DNA of 41,248 bases, from positions 1-41,248 of the forward strand of contig NZ_QASO01000002.1 in NCBI RefSeq assembly GCF_003052605.1, read 5' to 3'. The notes beneath the pieces were generated by a model that worked only from the letters and a program-made list of their open reading frames with translations, had not been told where the DNA came from and did not search any database. Positions 29,364 through 38,515 of this stretch are shown here, one piece after another. Within the stretch, counting starts at the first letter, position 1. Each line of letters opens with the position of its first letter. The DNA comes from Ectopseudomonas oleovorans. GTDB taxonomy: Bacteria > Pseudomonadota > Gammaproteobacteria > Pseudomonadales > Pseudomonadaceae. Made by a program: the position numbers and the translations under genes.

Positions 29364-30392
29364 ATGAAGATGGTGAAATCCACCCTGGCTGTGCTGACCA
29401 CCGCAGCTGTGCTCGGTGTCAGTGGCTTTGCTCAGGCAGGCGCCACCCTGGATGCAGTGCAGAAGAAAGGCTTCGTGCAGTGCGGTATCAGCGACGGTCT
29501 TCCTGGCTTCTCCTACGCCGATGAAAAAGGCAACTACCTGGGGCTCGACGTTGACGTCTGCCGCGCTGTTGCAGCCGCGGTTTTCGGCGACGCGACCAAG
29601 GTCAAGTACAGTCCGCTGACCGCCAAGGAGCGCTTCACCGCGCTGCAATCCGGCGAAGTCGACATCCTGTCGCGTAACACCACTTGGACCAGCTCGCGCG
29701 ACGCCGCACTGGGCCTGAACTTCACCGGCGTGACCTACTATGACGGTCAGGGCTTTCTGGTGAACAAGAAGCTGGGGGTTTCCAGCGCCAAGGAACTGGA
29801 CGGCGCTACCGTCTGCATCCAGGCCGGTACCACCACCGAGCTGAACCTCTCCGACTACTTCCGTGCCAATGGCATGAAATACACCCCCATCACCTACGAT
29901 ACCTCTGACGAGAGCGCCAAGTCGGTCGAAGCCGGTCGTTGCGACGTGCTGACCTCCGACCAGTCGCAGCTGTACGCACAGCGCATCAAACTGGCCAACC
30001 CGGACGACTATGTCGTGCTGCCGGAAGTCATCTCCAAGGAACCTCTGGGCCCGGTCGTGCGCCAGGGTGACGAAGAGTGGTTCGACATCGTGCGCTGGAC
30101 CCTGTTCGCCATGGTCAACGCCGAAGAGCTGGGTGTGACCTCGGCCAACGTCGAAGCCACCGCCAAAGACACCAAGAACCCGGACGTAGCCCGTCTGCTG
30201 GGTACTGAAGGTGAATTCGGTAAAGACCTCAAGCTGCCGAAAGACTGGGCAGTACAGATCGTCAAGCAAGTCGGTAACTACGGCGAGTCCTTCGACCGTA
30301 ACGTCGGTGCCGGCAGCGAGCTGAAGATCGAACGTGGTCTCAACGCCCTGTGGAACAAGGGTGGTCTGCAGTACGCACCGCCGGTGCGTTGA
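29364..30392 (+). CDS. aapJ: General L-amino acid ABC transporter, periplasmic binding protein
   Basis: A 342-residue solute-binding protein with a signal peptide (MKMVKSTLAVLTTAAVLGVS, cleaved after AQA, about residue 25). The family 3 fold is shown by GLDVDVCRAVAAAVFGDATK and LTAKERFTALQSGEVDILSRNTTW. AapJ-type proteins bind a wide range of L-amino acids. The start ATG 29364 follows GGAGG with a 6-base spacer. First gene of aapJQMP. A pair of hairpins after its stop could make it more abundant than the permease messages. Confidence 0.94.
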   Translation: MKMVKSTLAVLTTAAVLGVSGFAQAGATLDAVQKKGFVQCGISDGLPGFSYADEKGNYLGLDVDVCRAVAAAVFGDATKVKYSPLTAKERFTALQSGEVDILSRNTTWTSSRDAALGLNFTGVTYYDGQGFLVNKKLGVSSAKELDGATVCIQAGTTTELNLSDYFRANGMKYTPITYDTSDESAKSVEAGRCDVLTSDQSQLYAQRIKLANPDDYVVLPEVISKEPLGPVVRQGDEEWFDIVRWTLFAMVNAEELGVTSANVEATAKDTKNPDVARLLGTEGEFGKDLKLPKDWAVQIVKQVGNYGESFDRNVGAGSELKIERGLNALWNKGGLQYAPPVR

Positions 30393-30400
30393 CCGTCCAC

Positions 30401-30474
30401 AGCGGCAGGCCTATGGCCTGCCGCTGTCGTTTCCGATTAGTGAAACCCGGCCGGCTTGCGTGCGGCCGGGGTTT
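30401..30474 (+). promoter_or_regulatory. Tandem hairpins between aapJ and aapQ
   Basis: AGCGGCAGGCC (30401-30411) pairs perfectly with GGCCTGCCGCT (30415-30425). AAACCCGGCCG (30443-30453) pairs with CGGCCGGGGTTT (30463-30474) with one bulge. No long T tract follows, so these are likely partial terminators or mRNA 3' stabilisers that raise binding-protein levels over permease levels. Confidence 0.6.
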
Positions 30475-30488
30475 CCGTGAGGGTTGTC

Positions 30489-31673
30489 ATGCATACGACT
30501 GCTAATGCCCCGCGCCCGCAAGGATCGCTTCTGAACGATCCGCAGGTGCGCGCTTGGGCTTTCCAGATCATCGCTGTTGTCGCTGTCGTGGCGCTCGGCT
30601 GGTTTCTCTTCCAGAACACCCAGGCCAACCTGGAGAAGCGCGGGATCATTTCCGGCTTCGCTTTCCTCAACAACAGCGCCGGTTTCGGTATTGCCCAGCA
30701 CCTGATCGACTACACCGAAAGCGACAGCTACGGTCGCGTGTTCGTGGTCGGTCTGCTCAATACCCTGCTGGTGTCCTTCATCGGTATCGTGCTGGCCTCC
30801 ATCCTTGGTTTTCTGCTGGGTGTGGCGCGGCTGTCGCCGAACTGGCTGATCAGCAAGCTGGCGACCGTCTATATCGAGATCTTCCGCAACATTCCGCCGT
30901 TGTTGCAGATCCTTTTCTGGTACTTCGCGGTCTTCCTCGCCCTGCCTGGACCTCGGCAGAGCCTGGATGTTGGCGAAACGTTCTTTCTCAACAGTCGCGG
31001 TCTGTACATGCCTGCGCCGAGTCCGTCGGAGAGCTTCGGTCTGTTCGCCGTGGTGCTGCTGGCTACCATCGTCGGCATCGTAACCCTGGGACGCTGGGCC
31101 AAGAAACGCCGCGAAGCTACCGGCAAGATCTTCCCGCTGCTGTGGATCTCGCTGGCGCTGATCGTAGTCATCCCAGGCCTCACCGTGCTCATCGGCGGTA
31201 ACCCGCTGGTGTGGAGCGTGCCGGAGTTGACCGGTTTCAACTTCCGTGGCGGCTGGGTGATGATCCCCGAGCTGATGGCGTTGACCCTGGCGCTGACCAT
31301 CTACACCGCGGCTTTCATCGCCGAGAACGTTCGCTCCGGGATCATGGCGGTCAGCCATGGTCAGACCGAAGCTGCGCGCTCGCTGGGCCTGCGCCCTGGC
31401 ATCACCCTGCGTCTGGTGATCATCCCGCAGGCACTGCGCGTGATCATTCCGCCACTGACCAGTCAATACCTCAACCTGGCGAAGAACTCGTCCCTGGCTG
31501 CCGGTATCGGCTATCCGGACATGGTGTCGCTGTTCGCCGGCACTGTGCTCAACCAGACCGGCCAGGCCATCGAGGTGATCGCCATCACCATGAGCGTGTA
31601 CCTGGCGATCAGCATCAGCATTTCCCTGCTGATGAACTGGTACAACAAGCGCATCGCGCTGGCTGAGCGGTAA
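30489..31673 (+). CDS. aapQ: General L-amino acid ABC transporter, permease AapQ
   Basis: A 394-residue inner-membrane permease with about eight hydrophobic segments. The EAA loop that contacts AapP is HGQTEAARSLGLRPGITLRL. HisMQ-type features include GLLNTLLVSFIGIVLASILG and YIEIFRNIPPLLQILFWYF. The longer N-terminal half separates it from short polar-amino-acid permeases. ATG 30489 is chosen over an upstream in-frame start because of GAGG seven bases before it. Confidence 0.94.
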   Translation: MHTTANAPRPQGSLLNDPQVRAWAFQIIAVVAVVALGWFLFQNTQANLEKRGIISGFAFLNNSAGFGIAQHLIDYTESDSYGRVFVVGLLNTLLVSFIGIVLASILGFLLGVARLSPNWLISKLATVYIEIFRNIPPLLQILFWYFAVFLALPGPRQSLDVGETFFLNSRGLYMPAPSPSESFGLFAVVLLATIVGIVTLGRWAKKRREATGKIFPLLWISLALIVVIPGLTVLIGGNPLVWSVPELTGFNFRGGWVMIPELMALTLALTIYTAAFIAENVRSGIMAVSHGQTEAARSLGLRPGITLRLVIIPQALRVIIPPLTSQYLNLAKNSSLAAGIGYPDMVSLFAGTVLNQTGQAIEVIAITMSVYLAISISISLLMNWYNKRIALAER

Positions 31674-31682
31674 GGAGCAGCC

Positions 31683-32780
31683 ATGCAGACTCATACATTC
31701 AAACCGGACCTGCCGCCGCCACGCTCGAACGTCGGTGCAGTGGGCTGGCTCAAGGCCAACCTGTTTTCCAACTGGTTCAACAGCCTGTTGACCGTTTTTG
31801 CGTTGTACCTGATCTGGCTGATCGTGCCGCCGCTGCTGCAGTGGGCGATCATCGATGCCAACTGGGTCGGCAGCACTCGCGCCGACTGCACCAAGGAAGG
31901 CGCGTGCTGGGTTTTCATCCAACAGCGCTTCGGTCAGTTCATGTACGGCTTCTACCCCAGCGAACTGCGCTGGCGCGTGGACGCCACGCTGTGGCTGGCA
32001 ATCGTCGGCGCGGCGCCGCTGTTCGTGCCGCAGATGCCGCGCAAGGCGGTGTACGGTCTGGCTTTCCTGGCGATCTATCCGTTCATCGCCTGGACCCTGC
32101 TGCACGGTGGTGTATTCGGCCTGGACGTGGTTTCCACCAGCCGTTGGGGCGGCCTGATGCTGACCCTGGTGATCGCTGCTGTCGGCATCACCGGTGCGTT
32201 GCCGCTGGGCATCCTGCTGGCGCTGGGGCGACGCTCCAACCTGCCGGCGATCAAGGTCATCTGCGTCACCTTCATCGAGTTCTGGCGCGGTGTGCCGTTG
32301 ATCACCGTGCTGTTCATGTCCTCGGTGATGTTGCCGCTGTTCCTGCCCGAAGGCATGCATTTCGACAAGCTGATGCGTGCGCTGATCGGGGTGATCCTGT
32401 TCCAGTCCGCCTACATCGCCGAAGTGGTGCGTGGTGGCTTGCAGGCCATTCCCAAAGGCCAGTACGAAGCCGCTGCGGCCATGGGCCTGGGCTACTGGCG
32501 GATGATGGGCCTGGTGATCCTGCCGCAGGCGCTGAAGCTGGTGATTCCGGGCATCGTCAACGTCTTTATCGCCCTGTTCAAGGACACCAGCCTGGTGATC
32601 ATCATCGGCCTGTTCGATCTGCTCAACAGCATCAAGCAGGCGACCACCGACCCGGCGTGGCTGGGCATGGCCACCGAGGGCTACGTGTTCGCCGCGTTGG
32701 TCTTCTGGATTTTCTGTTTCGGCATGTCCCGCTATTCGCTGCATCTCGAGCGAAAACTGGATACCGGCCACAAGCGTTAG
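31683..32780 (+). CDS. aapM: General L-amino acid ABC transporter, permease AapM
   Basis: A 365-residue partner permease of AapQ. It has the EAA-type loop KGQYEAAAAMGLGYWRMMGL and FIEFWRGVPLITVLFMSSVM near the middle. A Cys-containing periplasmic loop (STRADCTKEGACW) follows the first membrane segment. It starts ten bases after aapQ with AAGGAG in between. Confidence 0.94.
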   Translation: MQTHTFKPDLPPPRSNVGAVGWLKANLFSNWFNSLLTVFALYLIWLIVPPLLQWAIIDANWVGSTRADCTKEGACWVFIQQRFGQFMYGFYPSELRWRVDATLWLAIVGAAPLFVPQMPRKAVYGLAFLAIYPFIAWTLLHGGVFGLDVVSTSRWGGLMLTLVIAAVGITGALPLGILLALGRRSNLPAIKVICVTFIEFWRGVPLITVLFMSSVMLPLFLPEGMHFDKLMRALIGVILFQSAYIAEVVRGGLQAIPKGQYEAAAAMGLGYWRMMGLVILPQALKLVIPGIVNVFIALFKDTSLVIIIGLFDLLNSIKQATTDPAWLGMATEGYVFAALVFWIFCFGMSRYSLHLERKLDTGHKR

Positions 32781-32936
32781 GAGCTGATCAGTATTTGCTG
32801 CGCGTCGGCCAGGCGGCGTTGAAAACACTCTCGGGATGCTCATGTACAACCGTACATTGCGCTCCCTCGAATGTTTTCGCCTTGCCTGGCTCTAGCTCGC
32901 TAAATCCTGAATCGAGCCCCTCAAGAGGAGTGAGTC

Positions 32937-33698
32937 ATGAGTGAAGCAATCAAACAACCCAGCGCCGAGCCGATGATCCTGCTGCAGGGTGTGAACAAGT
33001 GGTACGGCCAGTTCCATGTGCTCAAGGACATCAACCTGAGCGTGCAGCAGGGCGAGCGTATCGTGCTCTGCGGGCCGTCCGGTTCGGGCAAGTCCACCAC
33101 CATTCGTTGCATCAACCGCCTGGAAGAACACCAGCAGGGGCGCATCGTGGTCGATGGCACCGAATTGACCAGCGACCTCAAGCACATCGAAGCGATTCGC
33201 CGTGAAGTGGGCATGGTGTTCCAGCACTTCAACCTGTTCCCGCACCTGACCGTGCTGCAGAACTGCACACTGGCGCCGATGTGGGTACGCAAGATGCCCA
33301 AACGTCAGGCCGAGGAAATTGCCATGCACTTTCTTGAGCGCGTGCGTATCCCCGAGCAGGCCAACAAGTTTCCGGGCCAGCTCTCCGGCGGTCAACAGCA
33401 GCGTGTGGCGATTGCCCGCGCGCTGTGCATGAAGCCGAAGATCATGCTGTTCGACGAGCCGACCTCGGCCCTCGACCCGGAGATGGTCAAGGAGGTACTC
33501 GACACCATGATCGGTCTGGCCGAAGACGGCATGACCATGCTCTGCGTGACCCACGAGATGGGTTTTGCCCGTACCGTGGCCAACCGCGTGATCTTCATGG
33601 ACAAGGGCGAGATCGTCGAGGAGGCCGAGCCGAACGCCTTCTTTACCAACCCGCAGAACGAGCGCACCAAGCTGTTCCTCAGTCAGATCCTGCACTGA
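32937..33698 (+). CDS. aapP: General L-amino acid ABC transporter, ATPase AapP
   Basis: A 253-residue ABC ATPase energising AapQM. Walker A is GPSGSGKST (46-54), the Q-loop FQHFNLFPH, the signature LSGGQQQR, Walker [14 protein letters not shown], and the switch His is in VTHEMGF. It is separated from aapM by 156 bases with no recognised signal except its own AAGAGGAG site. A terminator follows, so the operon ends here. Confidence 0.95.
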   Translation: MSEAIKQPSAEPMILLQGVNKWYGQFHVLKDINLSVQQGERIVLCGPSGSGKSTTIRCINRLEEHQQGRIVVDGTELTSDLKHIEAIRREVGMVFQHFNLFPHLTVLQNCTLAPMWVRKMPKRQAEEIAMHFLERVRIPEQANKFPGQLSGGQQQRVAIARALCMKPKIMLFDEPTSALDPEMVKEVLDTMIGLAEDGMTMLCVTHEMGFARTVANRVIFMDKGEIVEEAEPNAFFTNPQNERTKLFLSQILH

Positions 33699-33720
33699 GC
33701 CGGCATTGCGCCATGGATCA

Positions 33721-33743
33721 GGGAGCCTTCGGGCACCCTTTTT
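33721..33743 (+). terminator. Terminator of the aapJQMP operon
   Basis: GGGAGCC pairs with GGCACCC (one A-A mismatch) across a TTCG tetraloop and is followed by five T residues. It lies 22 bases after the aapP stop. Confidence 0.85.
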
Positions 33744-33747
33744 CATT

Positions 33748-33784
33748 GTGCGCCCAGCATGGGCGCACTCCTGCGGGTGCAAGC
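33748..33784 (+). mobile_element. Remnant of a group IIC intron 5' end
   Basis: GTGCGCCCAGCATGGGCGC starts with the GTGYG typical of group II intron 5' ends, forms the small GCGCCC-AGCAT-GGGCGC hairpin, and continues CTCCTGCGGGTGCAAG. This resembles the beginning of class IIC introns such as O.i.I1 (GTGTGCCCGGCATGGGTGC, from memory). Class IIC introns insert just after rho-independent terminators, and this begins four bases after the aapP terminator T tract. After 37 bases it changes directly into a truncated SnoaL-like gene. Confidence 0.65.
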
Positions 33785-34009
33785 TACCGTTTCAGCGCCA
33801 CCGGTCGTCAGGTGGTCAACCATATTCAGGCGCGCTTCGTGTTTCGCGACGGACTCATCGTCGAGCATCGCGATCACTTCGATCTCTGGCGCTGGGCACG
33901 TCAGGCGCTAGGTGGCAAAGGGCTGCTGCTGGGGTGGGCGCCATCGGTTCAGGCTACCATTCGTCGGCAGGCGGCACGCGGGCTGGTGCAATTCCGCGCT
34001 TCACGCTAA
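33785..34009 (+). pseudogene. 3' fragment of a SnoaL/NTF2-like protein gene
   Basis: The last 74 codons of a nuclear-transport-factor-2-like (SnoaL-type) protein: YRFSATGRQVVNHIQARFVF, DGLIVEHRDHFDLWRWARQA, then GLLLGWAPSVQATIRRQAAR. Normal family members have about 130-150 residues; the N-terminal half and start codon are missing. The break coincides with the end of the intron-like sequence, so a deletion joined the two. Confidence 0.8.
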
Positions 34010-34108
34010 GGCAGATGAAGGAACGCAGTGGTAGGCTAGCCGGTCTTAGCCTTCAATAATGAGAGTGCGCACATGGGGTGCCGCACCTCCACTGCCAAGA
34101 GACCTGCC

Positions 34109-34828
34109 GTGACCGAACTGATCGTTGCCGTAAAACAGGCCAAAGCCTGGGGGGTCCATGCCGTTACCGCCAGCGGTGTGATCCTCGCATTGCTGGCGCT
34201 ACTGGCTGTACTCGACGGCCAACCCCAGCAGTGCCTGCTCTGGCTCGGTCTGGCGTTGCTGGTCGATGGCCTGGACGGCTCGCTGGCGCGTCGTTACGAC
34301 GTCAAGGGTGTGCTGCCGCATTTCGACGGCTCGACCCTGGATCTGGTGATCGACTACCTCACCTACGTGTTCATTCCGGCGATCTTCCTCTATCGCTTCA
34401 TTCCCCTCCCTGAATACACCGCGCTGTTCGCCGTGGGGTTGATTCTGCTGTCGTCGCTGTTCTGCTTCTGCAACCTGAACATGAAGAGCAAGGACAACTA
34501 CTTCGTCGGCTTTCCGGCGGCGTGGAACGTGGTCGTGTTGTATTTCTACATCCTCGACGTGCATCCCTGGATCACCCTGGCCATTATCGTCCTGCTGGCC
34601 GGCCTGACCCTGACCAAGATGAAGTTCCTGCACCCGTTCCGCGTGCGTCAGTTCATGCCGCTGAACATCCTGGTGACCTTCGTCTGGATGCTCTCCAGCG
34701 CGCTGCTGATTCTGCAGTACCCCGTCAGCCAGCCCTGGCTGCTGACGCTCTGGTGGTTGGCTTCGGCCTACTTCGTCGGCATGTGCCTGTGGCGCTCGGC
34801 GCGCGAGTGGTTTCCGGCGCGCGGATGA
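34109..34828 (+). CDS. pcs: Phosphatidylcholine synthase
   Basis: A 239-residue integral membrane enzyme that joins CDP-diacylglycerol and choline to make phosphatidylcholine. The CDP-alcohol phosphotransferase motif is [21 protein letters not shown], followed by several membrane segments. Pcs features include [23 protein letters not shown] 34109 is preferred because it gives the usual length of about 238; an ATG at 34073 with GAGAG upstream is an alternative. The stop overlaps the next start (ATGA). The pathway depends on choline supplied from outside. Confidence 0.93.
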   Translation: MTELIVAVKQAKAWGVHAVTASGVILALLALLAVLDGQPQQCLLWLGLALLVDGLDGSLARRYDVKGVLPHFDGSTLDLVIDYLTYVFIPAIFLYRFIPLPEYTALFAVGLILLSSLFCFCNLNMKSKDNYFVGFPAAWNVVVLYFYILDVHPWITLAIIVLLAGLTLTKMKFLHPFRVRQFMPLNILVTFVWMLSSALLILQYPVSQPWLLTLWWLASAYFVGMCLWRSAREWFPARG

Positions 34829-35124
34829 CGGCGGCCGTCGATAAGCCCTGGTTCGTCTACCTGGTGCGTGCTGCCAACGGCGCGCTGTATTGCGGCATCA
34901 GCGATGACCCGCAGCGGCGTTTCGCCCAGCATCAGAGCGGCAAGGGTGCACGGTTCTTCCATACCAGCCCGGCGCTGGCGCTGGCCTATGTCGAAGCCTG
35001 CGCTGGCAAGGGCGATGCCCTGCGCCGTGAGCGGGCCATCAAGCGCCTGAGCAAAGCGGCCAAGGAGGCGCTCATTCTGAGCGTTGATGGCGCTTCATCA
35101 GCCGTAGGCGGTGTGCGTGACTAG
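34825..35124 (+). CDS. GIY-YIG family protein (YhbQ/UPF0213 type)
   Basis: A 99-residue single-domain GIY-YIG protein. The motif appears as [19 protein letters not shown], with Arg in [16 protein letters not shown] and the C-terminal Glu region [18 protein letters not shown]. The small YhbQ/SLX1-like proteins are presumed DNA nucleases of unknown role. It is translationally coupled to pcs through an ATGA overlap. Confidence 0.88.
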   Translation: MTAAVDKPWFVYLVRAANGALYCGISDDPQRRFAQHQSGKGARFFHTSPALALAYVEACAGKGDALRRERAIKRLSKAAKEALILSVDGASSAVGGVRD

Positions 35125-35170
35125 GTTGCGCGGGTAAGCTGGGTGCTTTCGAACCGTCGCGGAGCGCGCC

Positions 35171-36106
35171 ATGCACGAGTTGATCCTTCATCACTACCCG
35201 ACCTCGCCGTTTGCCGAGAAGGCTCGCTTGCTACTGGGCTTCAAGCAACTGTCCTGGCGCTCGGTGATGATCCCGCCGGTGATGCCCAAGCCGGATCTCA
35301 CTGCGCTGACCGGCGGCTACCGCAAGACGCCGGTGTTGCAGATCGGTGCCGACATCTACTGCGATACCGCGCTGATCGCTCGCCGTCTGGAAGCCGAGAA
35401 AGCCACCCCGGCACTGTTCCCGGAAGGGCAGGGCTTCAATGTTGCGACCCTCGCCCAATGGGCCGACGCGGTGTTGTTCCAGTATGCGGTGTCACTGGTC
35501 TTCGCCCCCGAGTCCATGGCGGTGCGCTTTGCCAAGGTGCCTCCGGAGTTCGCCAAGGCTTTTGCGGCTGATCGTGCCGCGCTGTTTTCCGGCGGCACGG
35601 CCAGCCGTTTGCCGCTGGAGCAGGCGCGTCACCAGTGGCCGGCGCTGATGGGGCGTTTGCAGCAGCAGTTGCAGCAGGGCGGTGGTGACTTCCTGTTTGG
35701 CCAGCCCTCGATTGCCGACTTCGCCGTCGCGCATCCGTTGTGGTTCCTGCGCGCCACACCGATCACGGCACCCCTGGTGGACGATTATCCGGAAGTCGCC
35801 GCCTGGCTGGCGCGGGTGCTGGGCTTTGGGCATGGCTCACTGAGCGAGATGAGCGGCGAAGAGGCTATCGCCGTGGCGCGCGAGGCAACGCCGGCAGCAC
35901 TCCCGGACGAGGATTTTATCGATGCCAATGGCTTCCAGCCTGGCCAGGCGGTACGCATCGCAGCGGTGGACTACGGGGTCGATCCGGTGGAGGGTGAGTT
36001 GCTGTTCTCCGGGCGCGAGGAGCTGATCCTGCGCCGCGAGGACGAGCGTGCCGGCACCGTGCATGTGCACTTCCCGCGCCTGGGCTTTCGTATCGAGGCG
36101 TGCTGA
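35171..36106 (+). CDS. Glutathione S-transferase family protein with C-terminal extension
   Basis: 311 residues. The N-terminal thioredoxin-like domain has YPTSPFAEKARLLLGFK with the usual Ser/Pro site, and GGYRKTPVLQIGADIYCDTALIARRLE binds glutathione in the family. The all-alpha domain runs to about residue 225 (GQPSIADFAVAHPLWFLRA). A further 80 residues (NGFQPGQAVRIAAVDYGVDP and on) form a beta-rich extension absent from ordinary GSTs. GGAGCG precedes ATG 35171. The substrate is unknown. Confidence 0.85.
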   Translation: MHELILHHYPTSPFAEKARLLLGFKQLSWRSVMIPPVMPKPDLTALTGGYRKTPVLQIGADIYCDTALIARRLEAEKATPALFPEGQGFNVATLAQWADAVLFQYAVSLVFAPESMAVRFAKVPPEFAKAFAADRAALFSGGTASRLPLEQARHQWPALMGRLQQQLQQGGGDFLFGQPSIADFAVAHPLWFLRATPITAPLVDDYPEVAAWLARVLGFGHGSLSEMSGEEAIAVAREATPAALPDEDFIDANGFQPGQAVRIAAVDYGVDPVEGELLFSGREELILRREDERAGTVHVHFPRLGFRIEAC

Positions 36107-36118
36107 TCGGTCGTAAAG

Positions 36119-36204
36119 ATCGCGGCTGAAGCCCCTCCCACAAGGCTTACCTCCTGTGAGAAGGGCTTTGTGAGCGGCTGGGTGGGAGGGGCTTTAGCCG
36201 CGAC
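36119..36204. repeat. REP pair (REPIN-like) between convergent genes
   Basis: TCGCGGCTGAAGCCCCTCCC and its near-complement GGGAGGGGCTTTAGCCGCGA are separated by about 40 bases. It occupies the whole space between the GST and eutC stop codons and may block read-through from both sides. Confidence 0.8.
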
Positions 36205-36210
36205 AGCATC

Positions 36211-37020
36211 TCAACGCTGATCCGGCAGCAGAAAATTACCCGGCCCGGCGTTGTCCAGCGTCGGCACTTCGGCTTCGTCCTTGAGATCGACGCCCGAGAG
36301 CTGGCGGCGGCAGGCCTCGCGCATCAGGTACATCAGGCGGAAGGTGGCCATGCCATAGCTCAGACCCTCCAGGCGCACGTTGGAGATGCAGTTGCGGTAG
36401 GCGTCGTTGAGGCCAACGCGCGGCGCGTAGGTGAAATACAGGCCCAGGCTGTCCGGCGAACTGAGGCCGGGGCGTTCGCCAATCAGGATCACCGTCATCT
36501 TCGCCCCCAGGCGCTGTCCCACTTCATCAGCCACTGCAACCCGGCCCTGCTCCACCAGGGTGACCGGCGCCAGCGACCAACCTTCTGCCTGTACCTGCTC
36601 CAGCAAACGGTCGAGAAACGGCAAGCTGTGTTTGTGCACCGCCAGCGATGACAGGCCGTCAGCGATGACGATGGCCAGGTCATAGCCACGGCCGTGCTCG
36701 GCGGCGTAGTCATCGAGCAGGCGTGCGGCATCCTCGTGCAGGCGCCGGCCCAGATCCGGGCGTTGCAGGTAGGTGTGGCGGTCGGCGGCGGCACTGTGCA
36801 GCAGCAGCGTGGGTAACTGGCGATCATGCAGCGCTTCGCGCAGGGCAGTGTGGTCGAACGGCAAATGCACGGCGTCACGCGCCTGGGCGTGGGCGAACTG
36901 GAAATCCAGTTGCGCAGCGGTCGGCAGGCTGGTGCCGGCGCGGCCCAGGGCGATACGTGCCGGCGTCAGTTGGCGCAGTTGCTGCCAGGGGTTTGCGGTG
37001 GCGGGGGACTTTTCGCTCAT
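36211..37020 (-). CDS. eutC: Ethanolamine ammonia-lyase light chain
   Basis: A 269-residue small subunit of the adenosylcobalamin-dependent lyase that splits ethanolamine into acetaldehyde and ammonia. Recognisable blocks are [26 protein letters not shown], the central [38 protein letters not shown] and the Cys-containing [14 protein letters not shown]. It starts 15 bases after eutB and is the last gene of the cluster. Confidence 0.95.
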   Translation of the reverse strand: MSEKSPATANPWQQLRQLTPARIALGRAGTSLPTAAQLDFQFAHAQARDAVHLPFDHTALREALHDRQLPTLLLHSAAADRHTYLQRPDLGRRLHEDAARLLDDYAAEHGRGYDLAIVIADGLSSLAVHKHSLPFLDRLLEQVQAEGWSLAPVTLVEQGRVAVADEVGQRLGAKMTVILIGERPGLSSPDSLGLYFTYAPRVGLNDAYRNCISNVRLEGLSYGMATFRLMYLMREACRRQLSGVDLKDEAEVPTLDNAGPGNFLLPDQR

Positions 37021-37035
37021 GACGGCCTCGATTGA

Positions 37036-38430
37036 TCAGGACAACTGCGCCAACGCCTGGCGAAATGCCGGGGGCAGCTCATCGCCCATGCGCAGGCGGC
37101 CACCCTGTTGCTGGAAAATCCCCATGCGCGCCAGCCAGGCCTCGAACTCCGGCGCGGCGTGCAGGCCGAGCACCTTGCGTGCATACAGGGCATCGTGGAA
37201 GGAGGTGGTCTGGTAGTTGAGCATCACGTCATCCGAGCCGGGAATGCCCATGATGAAGTTGATGCCAGCCGTGCCGAGCAGGGTCAGCAGCATGTCCATG
37301 TCGTCCTGGTCGGCTTCGGCATGGTTGGTGTAGCAGATGTCGCAGCCCATGGGCACGCCGAGCAGCTTGCCGCAGAAGTGATCCTCCAGGCCGGCGCGGA
37401 TGATCTGCTTGCCGTTGTACAGGTACTCCGGGCCGATGAAGCCGACCACGGTATTGACCAGAAACGGATTGAAGTGGCGGGCCACGGCGTAGGCGCGGGT
37501 TTCGCAGGTCTGTTGGTCGACGCCGTGGTTGGCGTTGGCCGACAGCGCGCTGCCCTGGCCGGTCTCGAAGTACATCAGGTTGTTGCCGAGGGTGCCGCGC
37601 TTGAGGCTCAGGCCGGCTTCGTAGCCTTCCTGCAGCACCTTGAGGCTGACGCCGAAGCTGGCATTGGCCGCTTCGGTGCCGGCGATGGACTGGAACACCA
37701 GATCCAGCGGCGCGCCGCGCTCGATGGCAGCGATGGAGCTGGTGACGTGGGTCAGCACGCAGGATTGGGTGGGAATCTCGTAGCGCTGGATCACCGCATC
37801 GAGCATCTCCAGCAGGGTGCATACGGCGCTCATGCTGTCGGTGGCCGGGTTGATGCCGATCATGGCATCGCCGTTACCGTAGAGCAGGCCATCGACCACG
37901 CTGGCGGCGATGCCGGCCGGATCGTCGGTCGGGTGGTTCGGTTGCAGGCGGGTGGACATGCGCCCGCGCAGCCCCTGGGTGTTGCGAAAGCGGGTGACCA
38001 CGCGGGTCTTCTGCGCCACCAGGACCAGATCCTGAATGCGCATGATCTTCGACACTGCCGCGACCATCTCCGGCGTCAGGCCGGGGGCCAGCGCCGTGAG
38101 GCTGGCTTCGTCGGCATCGTCGCAGAGCAACCAGTCGCGAAACCCGCCCACCGTGAGGTGGCTGACCGGGGCGAAGGCCTGGGCATTATGGGTGTCGATG
38201 ATCAGGCGGGTGACTTCGTCGCTCTCATAGGGAATCAGCGCCTCCTGCAGAAAGGTCTTCAGTGGCACATTGGCCAGCGTCATCTGCGCGGCGGCGCGCT
38301 CGGCATCGCTGCCGGCCGCGACGCCGGCCAGGTAGTCGCCGGAGCGTGCCGGCGTAGCCTTGGCCATCAGTTCGCGCAGGCTGTCGAAGCGCCAGGTCTG
38401 GCCGGCCATGCTGTGGGAGTAGCTTGCCAT
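37036..38430 (-). CDS. eutB: Ethanolamine ammonia-lyase heavy chain
   Basis: A 464-residue catalytic subunit holding the substrate and cobalamin site. EutB features include NTQGLRGRMSTRLQPNHPTD, GDAMIGINPATDSM, HFNPFLVNTVVGFIGPEYLY and MGCDICYTNHAEADQDDMD. ATG 38430 is chosen because GAGG lies 8 bases upstream; the preceding 14 in-frame codons look spurious. No eutA reactivase or microcompartment shell gene is present in the window. Confidence 0.96.
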   Translation of the reverse strand: MASYSHSMAGQTWRFDSLRELMAKATPARSGDYLAGVAAGSDAERAAAQMTLANVPLKTFLQEALIPYESDEVTRLIIDTHNAQAFAPVSHLTVGGFRDWLLCDDADEASLTALAPGLTPEMVAAVSKIMRIQDLVLVAQKTRVVTRFRNTQGLRGRMSTRLQPNHPTDDPAGIAASVVDGLLYGNGDAMIGINPATDSMSAVCTLLEMLDAVIQRYEIPTQSCVLTHVTSSIAAIERGAPLDLVFQSIAGTEAANASFGVSLKVLQEGYEAGLSLKRGTLGNNLMYFETGQGSALSANANHGVDQQTCETRAYAVARHFNPFLVNTVVGFIGPEYLYNGKQIIRAGLEDHFCGKLLGVPMGCDICYTNHAEADQDDMDMLLTLLGTAGINFIMGIPGSDDVMLNYQTTSFHDALYARKVLGLHAAPEFEAWLARMGIFQQQGGRLRMGDELPPAFRQALAQLS

Positions 38431-38515
38431 GTATCTGTCCTCAACCAGTCTCTCTCGGTCGCCGTCGGGCAACGCCCGGCGTCTGCGTGGCAGGCGTCAG
38501 GCGTTGCGGCGGTTG

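Noticed and set aside
30411..32849. Long minus-strand open frame (about 810 codons) across aapQ and aapM
   Set aside because: Composition (His, Gln, Arg, Asp) is that of an antisense shadow and both permeases are clear on the plus strand.
33425..33784. Open frame extending the SnoaL fragment leftwards across the aapP gene
   Set aside because: The leftward part is an out-of-frame reading of aapP and its terminator; only codons from 33785 resemble a protein family.
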